Assembly (NCBI RefSeq): GCF_026013905.1
Contig: NZ_CP110257.1
Span: forward strand, 1,116,001 to 1,180,000
Reading direction: 5' to 3'
Source of the DNA: Schlegelella aquatica
GTDB taxonomy: Bacteria > Pseudomonadota > Gammaproteobacteria > Burkholderiales > Burkholderiaceae_C
Length of the DNA stretch: 64,000 nt
The position numbers and the translations under genes were made by a program. The notes under the pieces were generated by a model. It saw only the letters and a program-made list of their open reading frames with translations, was not told where the DNA came from and did not search any database. Below, piece after piece: positions 9,257 to 17,967 of the stretch. How positions within the stretch are numbered: position 1 is the stretch's first letter; every line of letters begins with the position of its first letter.

Positions 9257-10647
9257 CCCTGCTGCGTCCACTCCGCCACGCGCCGCTGCAGCGTGCGGCG
9301 GGAGATGCCGAGCAACTGGGCTGCGCGGGTCTTGTCGCCGTGCACCGACTCGAGCACCGCGAGGATGTGGCGCTTCTCCAGCGTCTGCAGGTCGGTGGTG
9401 CCCGACTCCCACACCGCCGGGCGCGAGGCCCCTCCCGGCAGACCCTGGTACAGCGCCGAGACGTTGAGCGACCCGAGGATGAGCGAGCGCTCGATCAGGT
9501 TGCGCAACTCGCGCACGTTGCCGGGCCAGTCGTACTGGCGCAAGTACGCGAGCTCTTCGTCGCTGACGCGGATGGGCTCCACGCCGAGCTGAGGTGCGAG
9601 CAGCTCGATGAAATGCTGCACCAGGGCCGGGATGTCTTCCTTGTGCTCGCGCAGAGGCGGCAGCGTGATCTCGACCACCTGCAGCCGGTAGTACAGGTCC
9701 TTGCGGAACCGTCCGGCGGCGACTTCCGCGGCCAGGTCGCGGTTGCTGGCGGCGACGATGCGCACGTCCACCGGGATCTGCTGCTCGCTGCCGACCGGGC
9801 GGATCTTGCGATCGTCCAGCACGCGCAGCAAAGCGGTCTGGAGCGGCATCGGCAGATCGCCCACCTCGTCGAGGAAGAGGGTGCCGCCCTGGGCATAGTA
9901 GAAGAGCCCGTCACGGCTCTTCGTGGCGCCGGTGAAGGCGCCCTTCGCATGGCCGAACAGCTCGCTTTCGATCAGCTCGGGCGACATCATCGCGCAGTTG
10001 ACCGGCACGAAAGGACCTTCGGCCCGTGCGCTCGCCTGGTGCAGGAAGAGGGCCGCCAACTCCTTGCCCGTGCCCGATTCGCCGGTCAGCAACACCGTGC
10101 TTTGCACCGCGGCCACCCGCTGCAGCGCGTCCATCAGCCGGCGCATGCGCTCGGAGCGGCCGACGAAGTGGGGCGAGGCCGACCGGCGCTGCGATTCGGC
10201 GCGACGCAGCACGTAGTTCTCACGCGCGAGCCGCGCCCGCTCCACGCAGTGCTTGACCGCGTTGAGCAACTGCGTCACTCGAAACGGCTTGAGGATGAAG
10301 TCGGAGGCGCCGGCGCGCAACGCCTCGATCGCCGTGTCAAGATCGGCGAAGGCCGTGATGAGGATCACCTCGCCCGAGAACCCGTGCTCGCGCAACTCGC
10401 GCAGGAACGCGAGCCCGCTCTTGCCGGGCAGCGTGATGTCCAGGATCACCAGGTCGAAGCGATGGCTGCGCACCAGCGCCTCGGCCTGCTCGGCGCTTTC
10501 CGCGCCCATCACCTGTGCGCAGCGGCTGGCCAGCGTCTTTTCGAGAAAGTGCCGCATGCCCGGTTCGTCGTCGACGACCAGAACCGAGCTGTGTCGCCAA
10601 CCGTCACCGAGCCGGTCGGCGGAGGAGGGGTAGGCAAGAGCGTTCAC
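9253..10647 (-). CDS. NtrC-family sigma-54-dependent response regulator
   Basis: A 464-residue three-domain activator. The receiver holds an acidic pocket DDE and phospho-acceptor Asp70 in VILDITLPGKSG. The AAA+ domain has Walker A GESGTGKE, the sigma-54 contact loop GAFTGA, Walker B GTLFLDEVGDLP and the arginine-containing RFRKDLYYRL. The C-terminal Fis-type helix-turn-helix contains KTRAAQLLGISRRTLQRR. The intact GAFTGA loop predicts activation of sigma-54 promoters. It is the first gene of the kinase operon and divergent from the FDH operon, whose control region has a good -24/-12 element and palindromes that could be its enhancer sites. Confidence 0.95.
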   Translation of the reverse strand: MNALAYPSSADRLGDGWRHSSVLVVDDEPGMRHFLEKTLASRCAQVMGAESAEQAEALVRSHRFDLVILDITLPGKSGLAFLRELREHGFSGEVILITAFADLDTAIEALRAGASDFILKPFRVTQLLNAVKHCVERARLARENYVLRRAESQRRSASPHFVGRSERMRRLMDALQRVAAVQSTVLLTGESGTGKELAALFLHQASARAEGPFVPVNCAMMSPELIESELFGHAKGAFTGATKSRDGLFYYAQGGTLFLDEVGDLPMPLQTALLRVLDDRKIRPVGSEQQIPVDVRIVAASNRDLAAEVAAGRFRKDLYYRLQVVEITLPPLREHKEDIPALVQHFIELLAPQLGVEPIRVSDEELAYLRQYDWPGNVRELRNLIERSLILGSLNVSALYQGLPGGASRPAVWESGTTDLQTLEKRHILAVLESVHGDKTRAAQLLGISRRTLQRRVAEWTQQG

Positions 10648-10698
10648 CGGGGTCCAAGGCTACCGAAAAATCGACTGTCCTGCTCGGGTACTCGGACG

Positions 10699-10785
10699 GC
10701 GACACGTTGCGGCGGCTTGGCGCTTGCGCAGCGCCTTCTCGGCCGCTGCGACAAGTTGTCGCAGCGGCGGGCGTCAATCTGTCGC
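10699..10785. promoter_or_regulatory. Three palindromic sites, putative enhancer (UAS) for the NtrC-type regulator
   Basis: The central site at 10742-10768 is a perfect inverted repeat: 13-bp arms GCCGCTGCGACAA and its complement around one G. Two imperfect versions flank it: GCGACACGTTGCGGC at 10699-10713 and GCGTCAATCTGTCGC at 10771-10785, each matching 12 of 15 positions of the core GCGACAAGTTGTCGC. Centres are about 49 and 23 bp apart, and the main site lies about 120 bp upstream of the sigma-54 promoter, a normal distance for activator binding. Which protein binds is inferred. Confidence 0.7.
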
Positions 10786-10886
10786 GGCAATGGCAGGCCG
10801 AAAACGCCGCTGGTGCGACGCCTGCGTGAGCTCTTGCCAGGGCGTGCCTCAGCGGGCCGCAAACCGTGGCGCCCGCCGCCGCGTGG

Positions 10887-10903
10887 TTGGCACGGGATCT
10901 GCA
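10887..10903 (+). promoter_or_regulatory. Sigma-54 (-24/-12) promoter of FDH operon
   Basis: TTGGCACGGGATCTGCA matches the consensus YTGGCACGrNNNTTGCW at every defined position but one. The GG of the -24 element and the GC of the -12 element are separated by exactly 10 bp. Transcription would start near 10913 and run into the Tat-signal gene at 11086. Confidence 0.8.
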
Positions 10904-11085
10904 TCGCGCCGCGCCCTCTCTCGTCGTGCGGCGCTGCACCAATCGCCCCTGAGCCGCAGCGAGACTAGGGTATGCACCAGTCTGCATAGGAAAGTGAGTC
11001 AAAGCCCGTCGCGGGGGATACGATACGTCACTGAGGCGGGCACGAGCAGTCCCCAGGTGCGCGCCGGAAGTCCGAGGAGAGGACC

Positions 11086-11292
11086 ATGAGCCAAGCTCAG
11101 GAGAAGTTGACGCGCCGGCGGTTGTTTGCAGGCGCTGGAGCGGCCGGTGCCCTTGCCGCTGTGGCGGCCGCCTTGCCCAGCCGGCCCGCCCAGGAGCAGA
11201 CGCCTCCTCAGGCTGAAAACACCGCCGAGGCCCGCGAAGGCTACCGCCTGACCGAGCACGTGCAGCGCTACTACCAGACCGCGCGGGTCTGA
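11086..11292 (+). CDS. FDH-region Tat-signal small protein
   Basis: A 68-residue protein starting MSQAQEKLTRRRLFAGAG, a twin-arginine motif with hydrophobic h-region, followed by a short charged tail ending YQTARV. It matches the small 'formate dehydrogenase region TAT target' family found just upstream of FDH genes. A strong ribosome binding site (GAGGAGAGG) precedes the ATG. It is the first gene behind the sigma-54 promoter. Function is unknown; it may help FDH export or assembly. Confidence 0.87.
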   Translation: MSQAQEKLTRRRLFAGAGAAGALAAVAAALPSRPAQEQTPPQAENTAEAREGYRLTEHVQRYYQTARV

Positions 11293-11457
11293 GCGCCCCC
11301 GCACCGGCAGTTCGTTGGTCGGGCTGCGCAGCCAGGGCGCTCTGAAGGCCCCCACCGCTGCAACTGCGCAGACGCCACTGCCCCTGCGACGCACCCCCGC
11401 CCCGCGCGTCCTCCTCATTCACGCTTGCCAGGCACCCAGCCCACGCCAGGAGCCCGT

Positions 11458-14427
11458 ATGTTGCTCACCCGCAAGACCTCTTCCGCTGCTGCCACGAGCG
11501 CGTCCCCGACGCTGGTCCACAGCCTCGCCCGCGGCCTCTCGCGCGCCGTTCCCACGATGGACCGGCGGGCCTTCCTGCGCCGCTCCGGCCTCGGCCTCGG
11601 GGCCGGTCTGGCCGCGTCGCAACTGACCCTCGTGCGCAAGGCCCACGCCGCCGATGCCACCAAGCCCGCCGAGGGCGGCTCGACCAAGGTGGAGGTCAAG
11701 CGCACGGTGTGTGGCCACTGCTCGGTGGGGTGTGCCATCGACGCGGTGGTCGAGAACGGCGTGTGGGTGCGTCAGGAGCCCGTGTTCGATTCGCCGATCA
11801 ATCTCGGCGCGCATTGCGCCAAGGGCGCGGCCGTGCGGGAGCACGGGCATGGCGAATACCGGCTCAAATACCCGATGAAGCTGGTGGGCGGCAAGTACCA
11901 GCGCATCACGTGGGACCAGGCCCTCAACGAGATCTCCGCCAAGCTGCTGGAGATCCGCAAGCAAAGCGGCCCCGACGCGCTGTTCGTCATCGGCTCGTCC
12001 AAGCACAACAACGAGCAGGCCTATCTGCTGCGCAAGTGGGTGTCGCTATGGGGCACCAACAACTGCGATCACCAGGCCCGCATCTGCCACTCCACGACCG
12101 TCGCCGGCGTTGCGAACACGTGGGGCTACGGCGCGATGACGAACTCCTACAACGACATGCAGAACTCCAAGGCGGCGCTGTACATCGGCTCCAACGCCGC
12201 CGAGGCGCACCCGGTGTCGATGCTGCACATGCTGCACGCCAAGGAGAACGGCTGCAAGATGATCGTGGTCGATCCGCGCTTCACTCGCACCGCGGCCAAG
12301 GCCGACGAGTACGTGCGCATCCGCTCCGGCACCGACATCCCGTTCCTGTTCGGCGTGCTGTACCACGTGTTCAAGAACGGCTGGGAGGACAAGAAGTACA
12401 TCGAGGACCGCGTCTGGGGCATGGACAAGGTCCGCGAGGAAGTGTTGGCCAAGTGGACGCCGGACAAGGTCCAGGAGGTCTGCGGTGTGGACGAAGCCAC
12501 CTGCTACAAGGTGGCCGAGATCATGGCCAAGAACCGTCCCAGCACCGTCGTGTGGTGCATGGGCCAGACGCAGCACACCATCGGCAACGCGATGGTGCGT
12601 GCGTCGTGCATCCTGCAACTGGCGCTCGGCAACATCGGCGTGTCGGGCGGCGGCGCCAACATCTTCCGCGGCCACGACAACGTGCAAGGCGCGACCGACG
12701 TCGGCCCCAACCCCGACTCGCTGCCGGGCTACTACGGTCTGGCCGAAGGGGCCTGGAAGCACTTCGCCGCCGCCTGGGGCGTGGACTTCGAGTGGATCAA
12801 GAAGCAGTACGCCCCCGGCATGATGACCAAGTCGGGCATGACCGTCTCCCGCTGGGTGGACGGCGTGCTCGAGAAGAACGAGCTGATCGACCAGGACTCC
12901 AACCTGCGCGCGCTGTTCTTCTGGGGCCACGCGCCCAACTCCCAGACGCGCGGCCTGGACATGAAGCGGGCGATGGACAAGCTCGACTTGCTGGTGGTGG
13001 TCGATCCGTTCCCCTCGGCCACGGCCGCCATGGCCGCGATGCCGGGCAAGCCCGAGGACCTCAACCCGAACCGGTCGGTCTACCTGCTGCCGGCCTGCAC
13101 GCAGTTCGAGACGTCGGGCTCCTGCACGGCGTCCAACCGCTCGCTCCAGTGGCGCGAGAAGGTCATCGAGCCGCTGTGGGAGTCGCGCACCGATCACATG
13201 ATCATGTACCAGCTCGCCGAGAAGCTCGGCTTCGGCAAGGAGCTGGTCAAGAACTACAAGATGGTCAAGGGCAAGGGCGGCATGCTCGAACCCGAGACGG
13301 AGTCCATCCTGCGTGAGATCAACCGCAGCGTCTGGACCATCGGCTACACGGGCCAGAGCCCCGAGCGCCTGAAGGCGCACATGCGCAACATGCATGTGTT
13401 CGACGTCAAGACGCTCAAGGCCAACGGTGGCGTCGACAAGGAAACCGGCTACCAGCTCGACGGCGACTACTTCGGGCTGCCGTGGCCGTGCTATGGCACG
13501 CCCGAGCTCAAGCACCCGGGGTCGCCCAACCTGTACGACACCTCCAAGCACGTGATGGACGGCGGCGGGAACTTCCGCGCGAACTTCGGCGTGGAGCGCG
13601 ATGGGGTGTCGCTGTTGGCGGCCGACGGCTCGTACTCCAAGGGGGCCGACATCACCACCGGCTACCCCGAGTTCGACCACGTCCTGCTCAAGAAACTCGG
13701 CTGGTGGGACGAACTCACCGACGAGGAGAAGAAGGCCGCCGAGGGCAAGAACTGGAAGACCGATCCCTCCGGCGGGATCATCCGCGTCACGATGAAGAAC
13801 CACGGCTGCCATCCCTTCGGCAATGCCCGGGCGCGCGCGGTGGTGTGGAACTTCCCCGACCCGATCCCGCAGCACCGTGAGCCGCTTTACTCGCCGCGCG
13901 CCGATCTGATCGAGAAGTACCCGACGCACGACGACAAGATGGCCTTCTGGCGTCTGCCCACGCTGTACAAGACGGTGCAGCAGCAGAACAAGGACATCGG
14001 CAAGACCTTCCCGCTCATCATGACCTCGGGCCGCCTGGTGGAGTACGAGGGCGGCGGCGAGGAGACGCGCTCCAACCCGTGGCTGGCCGAGCTGCAGCAG
14101 GAGATGTTCGTCGAGATCCACCCGGCCGCCGCCAACGACCGCGGCATCCGCAACGGCGACGCCGTGATCGTGAAGACGCCCACCGGGGCGCAGCTGCGCG
14201 TCCGGGCGCTGGTGACCGAGCGCGTGGCGCGCGACACGGTGTTCCTGCCATTCCACTTCTCGGGCCACTGGCAGGGCGTCGACCTGCTGCGCTACTACCC
14301 CGAAGGTGCTGCGCCGGTCGTGCGAGGCGAGGCGGTCAACACCGCGACGACCTACGGCTACGACAGCGTGACCATGATGCAAGAGACCAAGACGACGGTC
14401 TGCCAGATCGAGAAAGCCACGGCCTGA
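11458..14427 (+). CDS. fdhA: Formate dehydrogenase catalytic subunit (molybdopterin, Cys type)
   Basis: A 989-residue molybdopterin oxidoreductase that oxidises formate to CO2. A long Tat signal is visible (MDRRAFLRRSGLGLG, ending at AHA). The [4Fe-4S] site is CGHCSVGC (Cys85, 88, 92) plus HCAKGA, and the metal ligand is Cys210 in ARICHSTTV, encoded by TGC rather than the TGA of selenoenzymes. C-terminal dinucleotide-binding segments such as TSGRLVEYEGGG are present. The ATG at 11458 was chosen for its AGGAG; an in-frame start at 11425 would add 11 residues. It should sit on the periplasmic face with FdhB and the cytochrome b subunit downstream. Confidence 0.95.
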   Translation: MLLTRKTSSAAATSASPTLVHSLARGLSRAVPTMDRRAFLRRSGLGLGAGLAASQLTLVRKAHAADATKPAEGGSTKVEVKRTVCGHCSVGCAIDAVVENGVWVRQEPVFDSPINLGAHCAKGAAVREHGHGEYRLKYPMKLVGGKYQRITWDQALNEISAKLLEIRKQSGPDALFVIGSSKHNNEQAYLLRKWVSLWGTNNCDHQARICHSTTVAGVANTWGYGAMTNSYNDMQNSKAALYIGSNAAEAHPVSMLHMLHAKENGCKMIVVDPRFTRTAAKADEYVRIRSGTDIPFLFGVLYHVFKNGWEDKKYIEDRVWGMDKVREEVLAKWTPDKVQEVCGVDEATCYKVAEIMAKNRPSTVVWCMGQTQHTIGNAMVRASCILQLALGNIGVSGGGANIFRGHDNVQGATDVGPNPDSLPGYYGLAEGAWKHFAAAWGVDFEWIKKQYAPGMMTKSGMTVSRWVDGVLEKNELIDQDSNLRALFFWGHAPNSQTRGLDMKRAMDKLDLLVVVDPFPSATAAMAAMPGKPEDLNPNRSVYLLPACTQFETSGSCTASNRSLQWREKVIEPLWESRTDHMIMYQLAEKLGFGKELVKNYKMVKGKGGMLEPETESILREINRSVWTIGYTGQSPERLKAHMRNMHVFDVKTLKANGGVDKETGYQLDGDYFGLPWPCYGTPELKHPGSPNLYDTSKHVMDGGGNFRANFGVERDGVSLLAADGSYSKGADITTGYPEFDHVLLKKLGWWDELTDEEKKAAEGKNWKTDPSGGIIRVTMKNHGCHPFGNARARAVVWNFPDPIPQHREPLYSPRADLIEKYPTHDDKMAFWRLPTLYKTVQQQNKDIGKTFPLIMTSGRLVEYEGGGEETRSNPWLAELQQEMFVEIHPAAANDRGIRNGDAVIVKTPTGAQLRVRALVTERVARDTVFLPFHFSGHWQGVDLLRYYPEGAAPVVRGEAVNTATTYGYDSVTMMQETKTTVCQIEKATA

Positions 14428-14450
14428 CCCGGCGCTGAGGAGACAACCCC

Positions 14451-15095
14451 ATGGCTCGAATGAAGTTCATTTGCGACGCCGAGCGCTGCATCGAGTGCAA
14501 CGGCTGCGTCACCGCGTGCAAGGCCGAGCATGACGTCCCGTGGGGCGTGAACCGCCGCAGGGTGGTCACGCTCGACGACGGCGTGCCGGGCGAGCGCAGC
14601 ATCTCGGTCGCGTGCATGCATTGCAGCGATGCGCCTTGCATGGCCGTGTGCCCGGTGGACTGCTTCTACCGCACCGAAGAAGGTGTGGTGCTGCACAACA
14701 AGGACATCTGCATCGGCTGCGGCTACTGCTCGTACGCCTGCCCGTTCGGCGCCCCGCAGTTCCCGAGCAACGGCACGTTCGGACTGCGCGGCAAGATGGA
14801 CAAGTGCACCTTCTGCGCCGGCGGCCCCGAAAAGAGCGGCTCGCAGGAGGAGTACGAAAAGTACGGCCGCAACCGCCTGGCCGAGGGCAAGCTGCCGGCC
14901 TGCGCCGAGATGTGCTCGACCAAAGCCCTGCTCGGAGGCGACGGCGACGTGGTGGCGGACATCTTCCGCACGCGCGTGCTCAAGCGGGGCAAGGGCAGCG
15001 AGGTGTGGGGCTGGGGCACGGCCTACGGCAAGCCGAGCGCCGGCGCCTCGCAGCCGGCGCCCGTCCCGCCCGCCACCACAGGAGCCAAGTCATGA
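14451..15095 (+). CDS. fdhB: Formate dehydrogenase iron-sulfur subunit
   Basis: A 214-residue ferredoxin-like subunit that carries electrons from the molybdenum subunit to cytochrome b. Four cysteine clusters are visible: CIECNGCVTACK, CMHCSDAPCMAVCP, CIGCGYCSYACP and CTFC...CAEMC. There is no signal peptide of its own, so it is presumably exported with the Tat-tagged alpha subunit. The C-terminus is Pro/Ala-rich and lacks an obvious membrane anchor. GAGGAGA precedes the ATG, and the stop overlaps the next gene by 4 bp. Confidence 0.94.
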   Translation: MARMKFICDAERCIECNGCVTACKAEHDVPWGVNRRRVVTLDDGVPGERSISVACMHCSDAPCMAVCPVDCFYRTEEGVVLHNKDICIGCGYCSYACPFGAPQFPSNGTFGLRGKMDKCTFCAGGPEKSGSQEEYEKYGRNRLAEGKLPACAEMCSTKALLGGDGDVVADIFRTRVLKRGKGSEVWGWGTAYGKPSAGASQPAPVPPATTGAKS

Positions 15096-15328
15096 AGGTC
15101 AGAGCCTCGATCGCGTGCGCCGCCCTGGCCGCGGCGGCCTTGCTCGGCGCCTGCGGGGAGCGCCCGCAGACTGCGCAGGCGCCCCAGAAGCGGGGCGACA
15201 CCCCGGCTTGGCAAGGGGCTTCCAATCCGTACGTCGCCAGCGGCTGGAAGCCGGGCGACGCCGCGAGCTGGGAGCAGCACATGCGCCGCCGCGCGCAGGG
15301 ACAGAACGACTACTCGCGGGCGAATTGA
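15092..15328 (+). CDS. Small predicted lipoprotein in FDH operon
   Basis: A 78-residue protein whose start overlaps the FdhB stop (ATGA). It has a signal peptide with lipobox LLGAC (acylated Cys about 20), then a short polar mature part containing NPYVASGWKPGD and ending NDYSRAN. It is probably anchored to a membrane on the periplasmic side. I do not recognise a characterised family. Tight coupling between the beta and gamma subunit genes suggests a role in assembly or stability of the FDH complex. Confidence 0.75.
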   Translation: MKVRASIACAALAAAALLGACGERPQTAQAPQKRGDTPAWQGASNPYVASGWKPGDAASWEQHMRRRAQGQNDYSRAN

Positions 15329-15411
15329 GGATGGAGCGAGGCGAACGACGCGCAGCCGGGAGTCGGCAGCCCGTCGGCCGGCCCGCAGCCCCCGCGGCGT
15401 AAGGAGACGAG

Positions 15412-16554
15412 ATGCTCGCCCTGATTTCACGTCTGATCGTGGCCGCCAGCCTCGCCTGGCCGCTGAGCGTGCCGGCGCAGCAGACGCCCGGTGCCCCCGC
15501 CCCGGCCGCGCCGGCCGCCGCCGCGCCTGCCACACCCGCCGCCCCCGGCGAGCCGCGGCCCGACGAAACCAATGCCGAGCGCGCGAAGAGCCAGCCCGGC
15601 AACAACGCACCGTTCTGGCGTGCGGTGCGCGAGTCGGGCGAGCAGGCCGGCTACACCAGCCTGCCCGCCCCCGAGGCGGGTGTGCTGATCCAGCGCATGG
15701 TGCAGTATCCGGGCTCCTTGCGCACCACGGCCGGAGAGGCGTGGCGCCAAGTGCGCAACCAGTGGATCGTGCCCTATGGCGCAGCCCTGCTGCTGATCGT
15801 GCTGCTGGCCGTCGCGTTGTTCTACTGGCGTCGCGGCCCCATGGGGACGCACGAGCCGGACACCGGCCGTCTGATCGAGCGCTTCACCTACTTCGAGCGT
15901 GCCGCGCACTGGACCAACGCCATCGCCTTCTCGGTGCTGGCCGTTTCGGGCCTCGTGATGGCGTTCGGCAAGTTCTTCCTGCTGCCCGTCATCGGCGGCA
16001 CGCTGTTCGGCGGCCTGACCTACCTGCTCAAGAACCTGCACAACTTCGCCGGGCCGCTGTTCGCGGTGTCGCTGGTCGTGGTGATCCTCACCTTCGTGCG
16101 CGACAACCTGCCCCGCCGGGCCGATCTGGTCTGGCTGGCCAAGGGCGGGGGGCTGTTCTCCGGGGGGCACGTGCCCTCGCATCGGTTCAACGCCGGTGAG
16201 AAGCTCCTGTTCTGGGGCGGTGTGTTCCTGGTCGGCCTGGTGACCGTGGGCTCGGGCCTGGTGCTGGACAAGGTCCTCCCGGGCCTGGAGTACACGCGCG
16301 GCACGATGCAGGTGGCCCACATGATCCACGCGGTCGCCGCGATCGTCATGATGGCGATGTTCATCGGCCACATCTACATGGGCACGGTGGGCGTGAGGGG
16401 CGCCTATCGCGCGATGCGCACCGGCTACGTGGACGAGACCTGGGCCAAGGAGCACCATGAGCTCTGGTACGAGGACATTCGCGCAGGGAAGATCCCGGCG
16501 CAGCGCAGCCGCCCGGCCGAGGCCCCGGCACGCGTGACGCCCCGCCAGGCCTGA
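15412..16554 (+). CDS. fdhC: Formate dehydrogenase cytochrome b subunit (gamma)
   Basis: A 380-residue membrane subunit passing electrons to quinone. An N-terminal signal-like segment (MLALISRLIVAASLAWPLSV) and a Pro/Ala-rich periplasmic stretch precede five hydrophobic helices, the first near residues 117-137. Heme-ligand candidates are His in RAAHWTNAIAFSVLAVSG, NLHNFAGPLF and the last helix VAHMIHAVAAI...FIGHIYMG. The extra N-terminal periplasmic domain is typical of FDH gamma subunits of this type, unlike the shorter E. coli FdnI. AAGGAG precedes the ATG. Named fdhC here; fdoI/fdhI are equivalent labels. Confidence 0.93.
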   Translation: MLALISRLIVAASLAWPLSVPAQQTPGAPAPAAPAAAAPATPAAPGEPRPDETNAERAKSQPGNNAPFWRAVRESGEQAGYTSLPAPEAGVLIQRMVQYPGSLRTTAGEAWRQVRNQWIVPYGAALLLIVLLAVALFYWRRGPMGTHEPDTGRLIERFTYFERAAHWTNAIAFSVLAVSGLVMAFGKFFLLPVIGGTLFGGLTYLLKNLHNFAGPLFAVSLVVVILTFVRDNLPRRADLVWLAKGGGLFSGGHVPSHRFNAGEKLLFWGGVFLVGLVTVGSGLVLDKVLPGLEYTRGTMQVAHMIHAVAAIVMMAMFIGHIYMGTVGVRGAYRAMRTGYVDETWAKEHHELWYEDIRAGKIPAQRSRPAEAPARVTPRQA

Positions 16555-16577
16555 CGAACCACCGCGCAGAGGAACGC

Positions 16578-16943
16578 ATGACACGACTCCTGATCGCCTG
16601 TGCGGCCGCCGTGGTGACGGCCGCTGCCCATGCCAAGCTGCCGCCGCCCAGCCCGGAGGCTGCGGCCAAGGCCGCCGAGGCCAAGGCCAAGGCCGACCAC
16701 ACCGCCAAGGTGGATGCCTACAAGCTCTGCGTGTGGCAGGACAAGGTCGCCGCGCACTACCGCGCCTCGGTGAAGGCGGCCGGCAAGGAGGCGAAGCCGC
16801 CCGTCCAGACCGCCGCGTGCACAGACCCCGGCCCCTATCAACCGCCGCCGCCCATCGAGCAGTCGGGCGCCCACGCCCCGGCGGCCACGGCCACCCAGCC
16901 GCCGAGCACCCCCCAACCGCAGTCGGCTGCACCCAAGCAGTGA
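16578..16943 (+). CDS. Small periplasmic protein of FDH operon, unknown function
   Basis: A 121-residue protein with a cleavable signal peptide (MTRLLIACAAAVVTAAAHA), an Ala/Lys-rich helical stretch, two cysteines (YKLCVWQ and TAACTDPG) that could pair, and a Pro/Gln-rich tail. It sits 23 bp behind the cytochrome b gene with its own GAGGAA ribosome binding site. I know no characterised family. Its place between the FDH subunits and fdhD implies a periplasmic accessory role. Confidence 0.72.
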   Translation: MTRLLIACAAAVVTAAAHAKLPPPSPEAAAKAAEAKAKADHTAKVDAYKLCVWQDKVAAHYRASVKAAGKEAKPPVQTAACTDPGPYQPPPPIEQSGAHAPAATATQPPSTPQPQSAAPKQ

Positions 16944-17067
16944 CCGGCACGGCGGCAGGCGCCGCCCGCGCAGCCGCAAGGGTCGCCCCGGAGTCGCTTC
17001 GCAGCGGCCCGGCCCGCCAGGGTATCGTGTGGGGCGGCGCCCGCCGCTGCCGCTTGCACACCGATCC

Positions 17068-17925
17068 ATGAACGCTCCTGATTCCCGACGCCCGCTGCTC
17101 AGCAGCGCCAGTACCCGCTTCACGCATCGCGCCGCCGTCTTCGACGAGTTCGGCCACGAGCGGCAGGTCGAGATGCCGGCCGAACGGGACCTCACCCTGT
17201 ACCTCGACAAGCGCGAACTGGTCACGCTGATGACGATGGGCGCCCACCCGGAACTGCTCGCCCTGGGCTATCTGCGCAACCAGCGGCTGGTGCCCGACGT
17301 CGGCCACATCGCCTCGATCCAGGTGGACTGGGACGTCAACGCCTGTGCGATCACCACCCGAGGCGGCGTGCCGGACCTCGAAGCCCGCACCGCCCGGCGG
17401 ATCGTGACGACCGGCTGCGGCCAAGGCACGGTGTTCGGTAGCGTGATGGACGAAGTCGAGTCATTGCGGCTGCCGGCCACGCGCCTGTCGCAGGCGGCGC
17501 TCTACACCCTGCTCGACGTGATCCGCCGCCATGAGACGGTCTACAAGTCCGCAGGCTCCGTCCACGGCTGCGCGCTGTTCCACCAGGAGCAGATGCTGAT
17601 CTTCACCGAAGACGTGGGCCGCCACAACGCGCTGGACGCGATCGCCGGCTGGATGTGGCTCGAGGGCGTGGAAGGCGAGGGGAAGATCCTCTACACCACG
17701 GGCCGCCTGACCAGCGAGATGGTGATCAAGGCCGCGCAGATGGGCGTGGCCGTGGTGATCTCGCGCTCGGGCATCACCGAGATGGGACACCGGCTGGCCG
17801 AGCGGCTCGGCATGGCGCTTTTTGCCCGGTGCACCAACCGGCACTTTCTGCTCTACAGCGGCCGCGAGCGCTTCGACGCCCAGCCGGAACTGGCCGGCAC
17901 GCCGCCCGCTGAAGCCCGCGCTTGA
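17068..17925 (+). CDS. fdhD: FDH accessory sulfurtransferase FdhD
   Basis: A 285-residue protein required for formate dehydrogenase activity; in E. coli it moves sulfur from IscS to the molybdenum cofactor. Family hallmarks are VTTGCGQGTVFG, SVHGCALF, EDVGRHNALDAI, TTGRLTSEMV and VVISRSGITEMG. The loop that is CxxC in E. coli reads C117-G-Q-G, leaving one cysteine. The ATG at 17068 is preferred because upstream in-frame codons read a low-quality leader. It closes the FDH operon 124 bp after the small periplasmic gene. Confidence 0.93.
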   Translation: MNAPDSRRPLLSSASTRFTHRAAVFDEFGHERQVEMPAERDLTLYLDKRELVTLMTMGAHPELLALGYLRNQRLVPDVGHIASIQVDWDVNACAITTRGGVPDLEARTARRIVTTGCGQGTVFGSVMDEVESLRLPATRLSQAALYTLLDVIRRHETVYKSAGSVHGCALFHQEQMLIFTEDVGRHNALDAIAGWMWLEGVEGEGKILYTTGRLTSEMVIKAAQMGVAVVISRSGITEMGHRLAERLGMALFARCTNRHFLLYSGRERFDAQPELAGTPPAEARA

Positions 17926-17967
17926 AGGCGGCTCGCAAGGGGAGCCCGGCGGTGCCGCGCGGGCGGT

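Larger units (their letters stand above)
10648..11085. other. Control region between two-component regulator and FDH operon
   Basis: A 438-bp divergent intergenic region without a credible gene. It holds three related palindromes (10699-10713, 10742-10768, 10771-10785) and a sigma-54 promoter (10887-10903), leaving about 170 nt of leader before the first FDH gene. Confidence 0.75.

Noticed and set aside
12082..12090. Selenocysteine at the FDH active site
   Set aside because: The codon is TGC (Cys210), not TGA, so no recoding is required.
12046..14382. A 778-codon reverse-strand open frame antisense to FdhA
   Set aside because: FdhA on the forward strand has every expected motif; the antisense translation is His/Val/Arg-rich and unrelated to any family.
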